The notes beneath the pieces are model-generated. The model saw only the letters and a list, made by a program, of their open reading frames with translations. It did no database searches and was not told the origin of the DNA. A DNA stretch of 64,000 nt from Cunninghamella blakesleeana (lineage: Eukaryota > Mucoromycota > Mucoromycetes > Mucorales > Cunninghamellaceae): assembly GCA_017871115.1 (NCBI GenBank), contig JAFCIZ010000005.1, positions 3,403,501 to 3,467,500 on the forward strand, in the 5' to 3' direction. Shown one piece after another: positions 26,307 to 37,699 of this stretch. Within the stretch, counting starts at the first letter, position 1. The number at the start of each line of letters is the position of its first letter. The position numbers were made by a program, and so were the translations under genes.

Positions 26307-27675
26307 TTTTGAACTAAATAATAAATAAATAAGATTAGAATTACCATTAGTGTCCTAATCATAGGTATATTTAATATATACTATTTATAATAACTTACGC
26401 TTTAAAAAAAAATCGATTGAAGAGAAAAATAAAAGACAAAGGATAATATAAAAGAGTATATAATGACAATTCGAGTTTTTATAAATGTGATTTTTTGAAA
26501 TAAAATAAATAAATAAATGAGTTCCAGTGGGTTTTTTTTAAATGAAGTCTGAACGTTTTTTCAATGTAACATCAAATTTACTGAACCTATTTTTACAATT
26601 ATTACCATGACTCAATGTGTCCACCAAACCAATTACCACTATCATTAATAAGGGTTTATTTTTTTAATTGCTATTCTGTATATATAAGGCAAACTACAAA
26701 AGAACTTTATCGACATCATCATATTCTATATATTAACTAAATTTTACAAGATAATCATGTATATTTGTGATTTAAATTAAAAATGAGCTTTCAAGCAAAA
26801 CATTGATTTATCTCTTTAGGTAAAGAGTCATTTGATTTCAAACTTTAATACTAATTTTACCAATATGTGGATCGGTCTTAATAATCTTACGCATATGCCG
26901 AGTAAAATAAAAATCCACATTAAAGTTATACATTGATGTATTTCCATTGACAATTGATAAATTGATTTAAATTAACATTGTAAATCTAAATAGTCATAAA
27001 TATTGGTAGAGTAAATAAATAATCTATATTCATGCTATGTATTGATCTATCCACATTAAACTACTTGAAAAAGACAATACTTGGTTTAATAAAAAAAAGG
27101 ATATACTTCCCCAACCTTTTTTCTATCCTTTTACCTAAATTAAATTATATTAAAAAGGAAATCAATGTAACAAGAAAATCAAATTAAAGATAAAAAAGAA
27201 AAAAAAAAATAAATAAATATAGTACTTTTTTATCTAGCATTATCCATTTCTAAAAATAACAAAAAAAAGATTATAATATACCTGGTTGTTAACTAATTAT
27301 TATAACAAGTAGAGCTAAGTATTATGATTTTCATACTACTTTATATACCTTTACACATTACATTAAAATTCAAACCCAGAAATTTTTTGTGTCCAATTTT
27401 TTCATACCAGAATTTATATTTTTAAGTTTATATACGTCCAAAAATTTATTTTGTTCTTGAAAAAGTAAATTAAAAAATATATGTATACATATAAATAATT
27501 TATTTTTAATATAAAAGAAAAAGAAAATCTATCAATATATGTTTAGCGTGTTAATGGCTAATTCTAGTTATAAAAAAGAATAATGAGTTGAAAGTTAGGT
27601 AATATTAAATGATATAGACAAATATGATATATGTAAAGAAAAAAGAAAAAAGAGATGAAGGGAAGTATGATTTGA
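26307..27675. other. Intergenic region, 1.4 kb
   Basis: AT-rich. One TGACTCA site (AP-1/Gcn4-type) lies at 26608-26614. Short related strings like ACATTGATTTAT and GTATTGATCTATCCACATTAAA recur near 26800, 26928 and 27040. No gene is seen. Confidence 0.4.
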
Positions 27676-27882
27676 TTATTTCATAGAAAAATAATTTGCA
27701 TAGACCACAGGGGGGATGCTAAAAGATTGACCTTTCTTTTCTGATTTATCGTACTTCACAGTAGGTTTATATTCTTCTTTTAATTTTTCTTGGTCATGAT
27801 GATGATGGACTCGGGAGCGATGATAAGGGAGTTTACCAAATTTGAAAAAAGATACTTTTGAATTCTTGGCCATAGATTCCAT
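27676..27882 (-). CDS. Small basic protein, family member A (68 aa)
   Basis: Single exon. It starts MESMAKNSKVSFFKFGKL and ends VVYANYFSMK, with a charged His/Lys/Glu-rich middle. Start, length, basic N-terminal hydrophobic/Lys motif (K-x-G-K) and the C-terminal Y(A/V)(N/D)Y(L/F)S(M/T)(K/R) ending match the two neighbours at 28900 and 30267, though its middle differs (poly-His, Tyr-Lys). No signal peptide or membrane segment. It belongs to an apparent tandem family on the same strand. Function unknown; the ends look like short binding helices joined by a disordered linker. Confidence 0.65.
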   Translation of the reverse strand: MESMAKNSKVSFFKFGKLPYHRSRVHHHHDQEKLKEEYKPTVKYDKSEKKGQSFSIPPVVYANYFSMK

Positions 27883-28899
27883 TTCGTTTATTGTTTTGTA
27901 TTTCTTGAAAATTAAATGATTGATATTATAATAATAATAATAAAGATAATAAAAAGAAGAATTAAAATAAATTATTTTCTTATTTATACTTTTTTTTTAT
28001 CTTTGAATTATGTGATCTATTGTGTAACGTCAGACCTATGTTTATAAATCAAAAAAATGTATTAATAATAGAAAAATGACAGCATCTTTCAAATCCTTCC
28101 TTACACAGCCTTTTTTTTTTTTTTAAAAAAAAAAAAAGATAATATTAATAATTATGAAATAAAAAATAAAGTAAATATTCGCAGTAAAATAATCCTTGAT
28201 AGAAATAAAACGCACTTTTTTCTCAAGTCATTCCTTTTAATTATTCAGCATAAAAAAATACATTATAATAATGGTGAATTTATCAAGAGATCAAGAAATG
28301 ATCCAATGGGATCAAAAAATGATAAAAATATTTTTCTGATTTGCCAAGCATTTAACCCCGGACTCTTTTTTTTTTTTTTAGTTGATCCATTACATCATGA
28401 AAAGATTTATTTTTATTATTTAAAAAAATAAAAAACAATAAACATTAGTATTTTTAAAAAATAGAAAATACATAAAGACATACAATTATATTAACATTTA
28501 ATCACAACCCGAAAAAATTATTTTGTAAATTATACTAACTATTTTGATAGTAAGTAACATAATGACAATAGTCGATATATCATTTTTTATGCAGAAAAAC
28601 CAAAAACATTATTTTTTTATAAGAACTATCCTTAAGTACGTAAGTAGCTTTTTTTATATTTTTTAAAAATACTAATGTTTATTGTTTTTTATTTATTTAA
28701 TAAATAATAAAACGAGAATAACTCATTTAAAATAAAAAAAAACTATATAAGGTTATAAATGAATATATGAAGGATTATAATGATAAGAACTATATAAGTT
28801 TAAAGTATAAATTAAAAATAATACTATGACAAGTAATAATGGGAATAGTAATATATACAAAAAATTAACAACAATAATAATAAATTATAGCCAAGATCA
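27883..28899. other. Spacer between small-protein genes A and B
   Basis: AT-rich, with a T14A13 tract at 28111-28137. No gene seen. It contains the upstream region of gene A. Confidence 0.45.
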
Positions 28900-29100
28900 T
28901 TATCTTGTAGATAAGTAATTAACATAGAGTTCTGGATTCCAATTTGAAGTAGATTTACCAGACTTGGCCTTGCTCTTTTCCGTTGTACTCTTCTTTGTGC
29001 TATCTTCTTGTTTTGTGGTAGTAGATGGAGAATCTACTGCCACCTTATGTTTACCAAGTTTTAATAAGGACTTTAATTTTGATTTACTAGAATATTCCAT
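28900..29100 (-). CDS. Small basic protein, family member B (66 aa)
   Basis: Single exon. The N-terminus reads SKLKSLLKLGKHKVAV (about 7-22), the centre is a Ser/Thr/Lys/Glu-rich linker, and the end is PELYVNYLSTR. It aligns with member C over both ends (SLLK/SSLK then GKH(K/R)VAV; (P/A)(E/Q)LY(V/A)(N/D)YLS) and less strongly with member A. It has no Cys, signal peptide or membrane span. The conserved ends around a variable linker imply selection on coding sequence and argue that these short frames are real genes. Function unknown. Confidence 0.68.
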   Translation of the reverse strand: MEYSSKSKLKSLLKLGKHKVAVDSPSTTTKQEDSTKKSTTEKSKAKSGKSTSNWNPELYVNYLSTR

Positions 29101-30266
29101 TTTTGATTGAGATTATTTTTTTATAAAACGATGATGAAAAGAAAGAAAGAAATAACACGAAAAAAAGATCATCTTTTTATATATAAAATCAAACAGGTAA
29201 AAATCTTTCATATGTTCAGTCGATCCGCAGTGATCATAAAAATTATAAATCAAAAAATTAGGTTTGGATTAATAATGTCAAAGCCAAGCATATCCGATTT
29301 TCGGTTGTAACTTACTTTGTTTCCATTTTTGGAACCGTCTTATCTCCACGTCCATTATACCCATCTATTTTGGGAATACATATATATATATATGTGCGTG
29401 TGATTGTGTGTTTGTGTATGTGTGTATTATATTCATACATATATAAAAGTGAATGCTTCTTATATAATAGATGATAGTTAAAATAAAAATCTAAACATAT
29501 AACTAAATACATATAAATTAATGCTTATTGGAACGGTTTGATGAAAAAATTACCTTGCCGCAGCATTTTTATATTTACGTGTTTGTTTATAATTAGAAAA
29601 CTGTAAACAGTTTTAAAAATTTCTGTGCATCTATATTTTAGAAAATGATGAATATATCTATATATGATCGCAGAATGACTCAATGATTGACAAATAATAA
29701 GAAATATATATATATATATATATATATTTGTATTATAATTAGGTATCATGCCAATAAAGAAAATATAAACTCAGCATGAATGCATTCAATGTGACTCAAT
29801 TTAAGGTTATCTTTTTGATCATACTTATATGGAAAAGACTATATTTATTTTTAAAAAAAGGAATGACTTGATCATGCAACGATCAAAAAGCGCAAATATA
29901 CATATACATATATATATATATATCTTTTAACAATCATGCAATAAAACGGTTATTAATATTTAAATATCAATTATCATAGATATATTGTTAGTTTCAATGA
30001 AATATGTATATTAAACATAAAGATAATAGAAGCTACATTTCATCCATCTTTATTTTTTTAAAAATTAAATAAAATAATTTTCTTCTTATTTTATATGCAT
30101 ACGTAATGTTTTAACTTTAAAAATTTATGAACATTCATTTTATTATAATATCGAAATTATTTTAATTTTATAAATTTATTAACATTCATTTTATTATAAT
30201 ATTAAAATAATTAAATAGTTAAATATATATATACTAAAAAAAAAAAAAAAAAAGATCTAGTATTGA
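29101..30266. other. Spacer between small-protein genes B and C
   Basis: AT-rich with (TA)n near 29704-29728. Two TGACTCA sites (29676-29682 and 29792-29798) lie upstream of gene B. A direct duplication of about 35 bases (ATTCATTTTATTATAATAT) occurs near 30133 and 30183. No gene seen. Confidence 0.45.
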
Positions 30267-30476
30267 TCATTTCATAGAAAGGTAATCAGCATATAATTGA
30301 GCATTGAATTGACCAGTAGATTTAGATTGACTTGAATTTGTCGATGGTGACATCTTTTTATATTGTTTTTCCTTTTGGCTCTTTTGAAGCGATTGGTCTT
30401 GTTGATCCATAACGGCAACTCGATGTTTACCAGGTTTTAATGATGATAATAGATTAGTATTCTTTGATGTTTCCAT
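30267..30476 (-). CDS. Small basic protein, family member C (69 aa)
   Basis: Single exon. It reads LLSSLKPGKHRVAV (about 9-22), then a Gln/Lys/Ser-rich linker, then AQLYADYLSMK. It is the closest relative of member B: same start (ME plus Ser by residue 4), same GKH(R/K)VAV block at the same distance, same ending. Upstream lies an unusually GC-rich stretch (30707-30756) that could be its control region. Function unknown. Confidence 0.68.
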   Translation of the reverse strand: METSKNTNLLSSLKPGKHRVAVMDQQDQSLQKSQKEKQYKKMSPSTNSSQSKSTGQFNAQLYADYLSMK

Positions 30477-31145
30477 TTTATTACTTTAAAAATAAGTTGA
30501 TTAGAAAAGTGAAATAAATTTAACATTTTATTTATTTTGGATTAACCCTATTTATACTCTCTTTTTTTTTTTTTTTCTTATTAATTCTGTATATAATCAT
30601 CTATTTATGATTCATATTGTGTGTTACAATCAGTTGTATATATTATTATAAATATAGATCATTTTTAAAAAATAAAGACGCGTTCGCTTTTTTTTTAAAA
30701 AAAAAATCGTGCCGGCGTATCGGGTCGAGTTCATCATTCACGATCAATTCCTCGGGATTGATTATAAAAATATATACATATGTATACATATACCGTATTT
30801 CTTAATCACTTTATATCCTGATGAGCGCCAGATTGGTGTAATTATTTTTAATACCCCTAGTTTTTAATTTAAATATATTCATAAAAAAAATTGTAGAAAA
30901 ATGAAGAAATATATAAAAAGAGTTATCAGAAAAAAAGTGATTCTTCTGCTATATTATTACTATACTCTCATGTGTGAAGTAATAAATTAGAAAGGTATCA
31001 AGATAAATACTTGCTAGCATCACAGAAAAAAAAAAAAGATAACTATATATAACGATTTATTATTGACATGATTAAAATAAAATAAAATAAATAAAACTAA
31101 TAGACATCATCATATACATATTCATAAAAAAAGTATAGGCATGTA
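30477..31145. other. Spacer with GC-rich patch and T9A10 tract
   Basis: It contains T9A10 at 30688-30706, directly followed by a GC-rich patch (30707-30756) with GCCGGC and an ATCGTG/CACGAT inverted repeat. No gene is seen. Confidence 0.45.
30706..30756. promoter_or_regulatory. GC-rich patch with inverted repeat upstream of small gene C
   Basis: ATCGTG (30706-30711) and its complement CACGAT (30739-30744) flank GCCGGC and TCGGGTCGAG. In this AT-rich setting it is an outlier. It lies about 230-280 bp upstream of the start of gene C (minus strand). A role as regulator binding site is inference. Confidence 0.3.
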
Positions 31146-31486
31146 TTAAGAGCCAATAATAAAACCATAAGAATAATCATCTTGATCCTTATGCATTTGC
31201 CGAGAAGGGTGATCTTCTTCGAGAGGTTCGAAGCTTCTTTGTTCAAGATGAGTTTGAGTATTAGTATTATTATTATTACTTAAAGATGTTTGTTGATTCA
31301 CAGATTTATTGCTTGGCTCTTCTTCTACCATTTCTTTTTTTTTTTAAAAAATAAATAAATAAAAGTAGATTTTATATTATTTCTTTTTATATTTAATTAT
31401 ATTTTTTAATTTTATTTTTACTTACGAGAAGGATTTTTCTTTTTCTTATGAAGAGCTTTATACATAGAATTTATAATATCTGACAT
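31146..31486 (-). CDS. Small two-exon protein, 79 aa, basic N-terminus and acidic C-terminus
   Basis: Exons 31486-31426 and 31324-31146. The donor is GTAAGT and the acceptor is TGGTAG, and the join keeps the frame. The protein begins MSDIINSMYKALHKKKK, a likely amphipathic helix with a Lys cluster that could bind membranes or nucleic acid. It continues with an Asn/Gln/Thr-rich linker and ends in an acidic, aromatic tail (DQDDYSYGFIIGS). It has no signal peptide. It sits directly upstream of the three related small genes on the same strand but does not share their GKH or YLS motifs. No known family; function unknown. Confidence 0.55.
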
Positions 31487-32098
31487 GATTTTTATTTTAT
31501 TTCCTAAAAGTTATATAAATATAAAAAAAAAAGAGAAATAAAAAAAAGAAAAAAAAGAAAAATATGAATACATATATATATATATATATATAATATGGGA
31601 ATATTATAAAAACTTCAAGCCAATCTAAATTATTGCATAAAAAAAAATGATACCTATTTTATTTATTATATTAATAAACAAGGGTTAAGAATTGTTCCTT
31701 TAATATATATTTATTTTTGTGCGTATACATGGTTTTTTAAACATCTCATATAATAACTTTGAAACAAAAAAAATATTAGTTTGTTATAAATAAATAGTGG
31801 AATTTCTCTCACGCTAAATATATAAAGAAAAATTATTTCTATAGTTTTTTTTATTCAATAAAATTCATGCTTTCAAGTCTTTTCGGTTTATTATCGAATA
31901 ATATACAAGTGATTTTGTATAACAGGATTTAATTATGAAAAATAGCTTAAAAAGTTACAAAAATGTAGTATACAAAAAAAATAAATGGAGAGAAATAGAT
32001 TGATAGATGATCATGCGGGCTTTAAAATTGCTGACTAAAATTTGGAATTTTTTTAAAAAACTCGCTTTCCTTTCTCTTAAAATCTATTATTTTATTGT
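31487..32098. other. Divergent intergenic region
   Basis: AT-rich DNA between the 79-aa gene and the omega-amidase gene, with a short CT-rich stretch at about 32063-32080 before the latter. Nothing else is seen. Confidence 0.45.
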
Positions 32099-32301
32099 AT
32101 GTTATTTACTTCTGTTTTACGCAAACCCATTATGAGTAACGTATTAGCCTCTTCATCTCCTTTTAAACTTGCACTTATTCAACTTGCTATTGGTGCTGAT
32201 AAGGCTAGTAATTTACAACATGCTCGTTCAAAAATATTAGAAGCTGCTAAACAAGGTGCTAACGTAGTTGTTTTACCTGTAAGCCTTTTAATAAATAAAT
32301 A

Positions 32302-32342
<41 letters not shown>

Positions 32343-33276
32343 CAATAGTTGATAACTCTTTATATATATATATTATAGGAATGTTTTAACTCACCTTATG
32401 GAACTAATTATTTTCCACAATACAGTGAATCCATTGAAGATGGTGAATCAGTAACCATGTTATCTAACGTTGCTAAAGTAAGTAGGATAACAAAATACAA
32501 ATAAATAAAAAGTAAATAAAAACAAAAATGTGGATAAATAGAGAAATAAAGAAATAATGCTCATTTATTTATTCTTTTCTTTTCCTTTCTCTATTTATTA
32601 ATACAACTACTATTATTATTTTAATTAGGAAGCTGGTATTTATTTAATTGGTGGATCCATTCCTGAAAAAGCCAAAGATAACAAAATCTACAATACATTA
32701 ACAGCATATGACCCAACAGGAAAGCAAATAGGGCAACATCGCAAAGTACATTTATTTGATATAGATGTGCCTGGAAAGATCACCTTTAAGGAAAGCGATA
32801 CATTAACACAAGGAGATTCCTTGACACAAATTGATACTGCTTTTGGGAAAATTGGATTAGGTATTTGTTACGATATGCGATTCCCCGAAATGGCTATGGT
32901 TGCAGCAAGAAAAGGATGTATTGCCATGATTTATCCTGGCGCTTTTAATTTAACAACTGGACCTTTACATTGGGAATTGCTACAAAGAGCTCGCGCCGTA
33001 GATAATCAAATGTATGTTGCTGCTTGTTCACCTGCTTTAGATAAAAATGCCAATTATCATGCTTGGGGCCATTCTACTATCGTGAATCCAAAAGGGGAAG
33101 TTATTGCTACCTGTGATGAAAAGGAAACCATTGTTTATGCAGATATTGACCCAGAACAAGTTGAAGAAATTCGTACTAATATTCCTCTTTACCACCAACG
33201 TCGATTTGATATTTATGATGACGTTGCTGAATCAGTAGAATTCAATGAAAAAGGTAATGGTACCAAGAAGAAATAA
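32099..33276 (+). CDS. Nit2-like omega-amidase, nitrilase superfamily
   Basis: Three exons: 32099-32278, 32379-32477 and 32629-33276, giving 308 residues. The Glu-Lys-Cys triad of the C-N hydrolase fold is visible: E61 in LPECF, K132 in HRKVHLFD, and C173 in [10 protein letters not shown]. The arrangement and the [17 protein letters not shown] segment fit the Nit2 branch (yeast Nit3). This branch deamidates 2-oxoglutaramate and 2-oxosuccinamate, clearing products of glutamine and asparagine transamination. The first ATG adds 11 residues with two basic residues before a second Met (MSNVL, from 32132). Two starts could give mitochondrial and cytosolic forms. The C-terminus ends in a Lys-rich tail. 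Confidence 0.93.
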
Positions 33277-33826
33277 AATGAATAAAAAATTTCACACAAT
33301 ATATAATTTCCATTTATATACATATATCATTCTTTTATTTTATTTTTTATTTTATTATATCTTTTAAATAAAATATATCTACATATTGTATTTTTATATA
33401 ATCTTTTTTTTTTTTTTTTTGTAAAGTTCTGAATAATAAAATAAAATAAAAATACATTCTATTCATTTATGTGTGTATGTATCCACCCTTAAATCAGGAG
33501 ATCATTATTCTGAATAAAAGTATGGTATGAAAGCGATCATGATTATATTATTTTAATATATACCAAAATAAATATGTACTCATAAAAGAAGATGACGATG
33601 ATCATTTTTATTTATTTATTTTTCTACAAGATCAAAATGAAAAATGTGTGTTGTATTTCTATTTTTATGTACATATTTCTTTTTTTTAAAAAAATAGGAT
33701 GAAGAATGTTGAAAACACTTTTTTTATAAAGTATAAAAGAAGGTTTTTTCTTTTCGTTTTATTTCATTAAAAAACAAAAAAAAAATAAAAAAAAAACAAA
33801 TCAAAAGAAAAAAAAGAATCATCAAA
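33277..33826. other. Intergenic region
   Basis: AT-rich; A-rich just before the next start codon. No feature seen. Confidence 0.45.
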
Positions 33827-34105
33827 ATGAAGATCAGTAATTATATGACTTTAGCAGCACTTCTTTTTTATTTAAACCAAATTAAAGCTATCCCCATTTC
33901 CGGCCAACATAGTTCTACCGTAGCTGGTATGGATACTCCTGTAGCTGAAGAAGTAGGCCAAGCTGGCAAAGAAGCTGCCACTACATTGTCTAGTATCTTT
34001 GTTGAAACATTTGTAGATGCTGCTAAAGGTACCGCCCAAGGTGCTGCTAAAGGTGCTACTTATGACGAACTCCTTCAACAACAACAACAACAACAAAGAC
34101 AGTAG
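33827..34105 (+). CDS. Small secreted Ala-rich protein, 92 aa
   Basis: A single exon that follows an A-rich leader. Residues 1-21 form a clear signal peptide (hydrophobic MTLAALLFYLNQIKA, with AIP after the likely cut). The mature part is about 70 residues, without cysteine. It is Ala/Gly/Thr-rich with heptad-like spacing (SSIFVETFVDAAKGTAQGAA), so an amphipathic helix is likely, and ends in a poly-Gln tail. Codon choice is cleaner and more G+C-rich than the flanks. No known family; likely extracellular or cell-wall associated. Confidence 0.65.
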   Translation: MKISNYMTLAALLFYLNQIKAIPISGQHSSTVAGMDTPVAEEVGQAGKEAATTLSSIFVETFVDAAKGTAQGAAKGATYDELLQQQQQQQRQ

Positions 34106-35213
34106 CTAGTATAAAACTAAACTCTTTTTTATATATATACTACTTTCTAATTTTTCTCTCTCTCTTCTTTTTTATATAATATATTTTGCTATCTAATTTA
34201 TTTATTTGTCATTTATTTTTTAAAATATAATAAAAAATCATTTTAAATATTCCATATATAACGATGAGTTGTCATTTTACTAACTGAGATCAAAATAAAA
34301 AAAAAAAAGAAAACTTAAACCTTATATTTATCATTATTAATGATTTATTAATAAAAAAAAAAAAGACTTTATACAAGTATCATATACATATATTGATTTT
34401 CTTTTTTTAATGATAATGTTTTGTATTTTTTTAAAAAATAATAATTAATACTTGTTTTAAAATAAAGAATAGCGAGTATTGGTATAATGAAGATCGGTAA
34501 ATACGTCATTATTATATAAAAAAAAAACTCACGTTTGTCTTTTTTTTTATTATTCACTATTTTAATATTATTCCGCTACTATAACAATAGACTTTTTTTT
34601 TTTTTTTTTTTTTTTCACTAACTATAGTTTACTCTATAGGGAAAGTATCGCTTAGAATGGTGATTAGCGTTGGGTGCAAATATTAGAAAATGGTAAGAAT
34701 TCAGATCGGATATACTTTCTTCATTGATTACTCGATTTGGAATGTAGATCCAAGTATAGTAATTAGTTTGATATACTTTTAAAAAATTTGATTTTTTTTT
34801 CTGTTCAAGTGAAATTTCCCCTCTCTTTCTCCACACACATGTACATTTATATGTAAAATAAATTATTAAAAAAGGCTACTTTCTTTTTTAAGTGATCTTT
34901 ATATATATATATATTTTTTGCATGCATTTTAGTTTAAGCTTTTTTTTTTTTCTCCATAAAAGAAAAAAAAATTGACCAATAGCTTTGTTTTAAAAAACCT
35001 GGGGAACTAATTTTTTTTTTGTATAAATTCAGAATAATTTTTTTTATTTCTTTCTCTTTTTTTTTTTCTTAACATAATTATTTAAAGTCTCTTACCCATT
35101 ATTATTATCATTATTATTTCCTTTTTTAATTTTTTTTTTTTAGTTTATCATAATAGATACTTTTGACATTTACTTACATAACTTAATTACTATTTTAAAT
35201 CTATTATAACAAA
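34106..35213. other. Intergenic region before sugar transporter
   Basis: AT-rich with T-runs (T23 near 34592-34614) and a CT-rich stretch near 35049-35070. No gene seen. Confidence 0.45.
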
Positions 35214-37348
35214 ATGGCCATTATGAAAGGCAATCTATTATTATATTCAGTTGCTTGCTTTGCATCTATAGGTCAATTCTTATTTGGGTGTAAGTTTTAA
35301 ACTAACTCTATTTTTCTTAAAATCAGAAAGCGTATAAAAATTAGCAAGTATAGATATTAATTTTTTTTCTTTTTTCTACTTTTAATTTTTCTTCTACTTC
35401 TTTATATAAACATATGTATATATATAGATGACCAAGGGGTGTTATCAGGTATCTTGGTTAACCATGATTGGTTAGATCAATTTGGAAGACCAAGTGAATT
35501 TATGCAAGGTAAATAATTAAATAAAAATAATAAATTTTATTCTTAACATGATTATTCATCATTCATTTTTTTTTTTTTCTTAATACAAATAGGTTGGGTA
35601 GTGTCCATCTTCTTATTGGGGGCTTGGGTTACTTCCTATCCAGCCAGTTGGGTTATGGATCGATTTGGCCGTCGGCTTACTATTTTTTCTGGTGCCGTTG
35701 TATTCATCATTGGCGGTATTCTTCAAACTGCTTCTATTAATTTACCTATGTTATTAATTGGTCGTTTGTTCAGTGGGTTTGGTATTGGGTTCTTATCTAC
35801 TGTTTTACCTGTTTATACTTCTGAATTATCAAGAGCTCATAATGTACGTAAAATAGAATTAAAAACAAAACAAAAAAAATGGAGAGAATACATATATTTA
35901 TAAACAATCTATTAATCATGGTGTTCTTTATTATTTTATTTCAAAATACAATTATATAGAGAGGTACAGTCACTGTAATGGGTATGGCTATCAAGTAAGT
36001 AGATTATTTTGATCAAGATTAAAGTTATGATTATTTATTTTTATATATATACAAATCAATCTAAACTGTTTTTGTCTTAATTCTTCTATTTATTTTCTAC
36101 TTAGTATGTTGGGTTATACAGCATCTTGTTTTATTGATTATGGAAGCTCATATATTTTAAATGAATGGTCTTGGCGTTTACCTTTATTACTTCAATGTGT
36201 GTTTGCTTTGATTTTAGCTTGTGGTACATTCTTATTACCAGAATCTCCAAGATACTTAATGAAAGCTGAAAAGGCTGATCAAGCATTAAAAGTATTATCT
36301 GATATGTATGGAAAAAATAAAGAACATGGCGATGTACAAGAAGAATATCATGAAATTCAATCGGCTGTTCATTATGAAAGTACCCTTGGCACCACGTCAT
36401 GGAGAGAAATGTTTACCGTATATAAAAAGAGATCCTTTATTGCTATTGCAGTACAAGCATTAGGTCAATTTTCTGGTATTAATATTGTTACTTATTATGC
36501 TCCTAAAATGTACGAACGTGTATTGGGTCCTGGCCGAGAACCTATTTTATTCTCCGGATATACCGCTTTGGCCTACTTTGCAGGTGCCGTTGTCTCTACC
36601 CTATTAGTAGATCGTGTTGGCAGAAGACCTTTATTTATGTCTGGTAGTTTTGCTATGATCTTTTGGTTGGTAATCATGGCCGTCTTTAATAAAGTAGATT
36701 TGGGTTTAACATCTGCTATTCTTGTCATTGCCTTTACCATGATTTATGTTTGTACTTTTGGTATTACTTGGGCTTGTGTTGATTGTAAGTGATTATACTA
36801 CATGATTGTTTTATTTTTTTGAAAAAAAAAAAAAAAAAAGATATATATACTCACTATTTATTCTATTTTTTTTTTTTTAATAATAATAATATATAGGGCT
36901 TTATCCCGCTGAAATTTTCCCTACTCGTGCTCGTGCCAAGGGTATGGCTTTAGCTGTTGGATCAAATTGGTTATGCAATTTCTGTATTGGTCTTTGGACA
37001 CCTCCTCTTTTAGAAAGTATAGGATTTGGTACTTATATTTTTTATGCTGCATTTAACTTTTTAGCTTTATTTATCGGTAAGTTTAAATGATGATATATAT
37101 ATTGATTATTATTATAATTATAATTATTTTTTTAAAAAAAAAAAAACCAATGTATTCATTCTTATTTTTATATATTATATTCCTTAGTTTACTTTACATT
37201 TGTGGAAACAAAAGGAAAAAGTCTTGAAGAAATTGATACCTTATTTGGCGATGTTAATCATGCCACCATGGAAGATAATAATGGTGTATATTCAAATTAT
37301 GATGAGAAGCTGGCTTCTAAAATCAACGAGAAAAAAGATATTGTATAA
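35214..37348 (+). CDS. MFS sugar transporter
   Basis: Seven exons: 35214-35289, 35428-35508, 35593-35843, 35960-35994, 36105-36784, 36897-37076 and 37188-37348, giving 487 residues, typical for the family. Sugar porter hallmarks are seen in order: FGYDQGVLSG in the first helix, DRFGRRLTIFSGA after helix 2, GRLFSGFGIGFLS, PESPRYLMK before the central loop, GQFSGINIVTYYAPKMYE in helix 7, DRVGRRPLFMSG, PAEIFPTRARAKG, and FVETKGKSLEEIDTLFG at the end. Twelve membrane helices are expected. It likely imports monosaccharides by proton symport; the exact sugar cannot be told. The C-terminal tail is short and hydrophilic. Confidence 0.94.
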
Positions 37349-37699
37349 TTATTTAATATTTTTACTTTTTAATATTTTAACATAACATTAACCTGTATAA
37401 ATAAACAAAAACAAAAAAAAAGAATGTATAATGTAATAAAAATGAAAGAAATGAAAATCATAACTTTACTGTAAGAGTCGGATAAAAAACAAAAAGAGTG
37501 AAAATATTTATGGATAAACGGTAAAAATATGTTTATTTATATTCGTTATTTTACATCCAGTTCAAGCATATCCTTTGGAATGCTTATACATAGATATGTG
37601 CCCATTTTTTTTATAAATTTTATTTTGAAAACGCTATAAATTAGATTATAACTTTACTCTTTAATCCTTTTTTATTTTATTTTTTTTATAACATAAAAA
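37349..37699. other. Short intergenic region
   Basis: AT-rich, T-rich before the next start. No feature seen. Confidence 0.45.
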
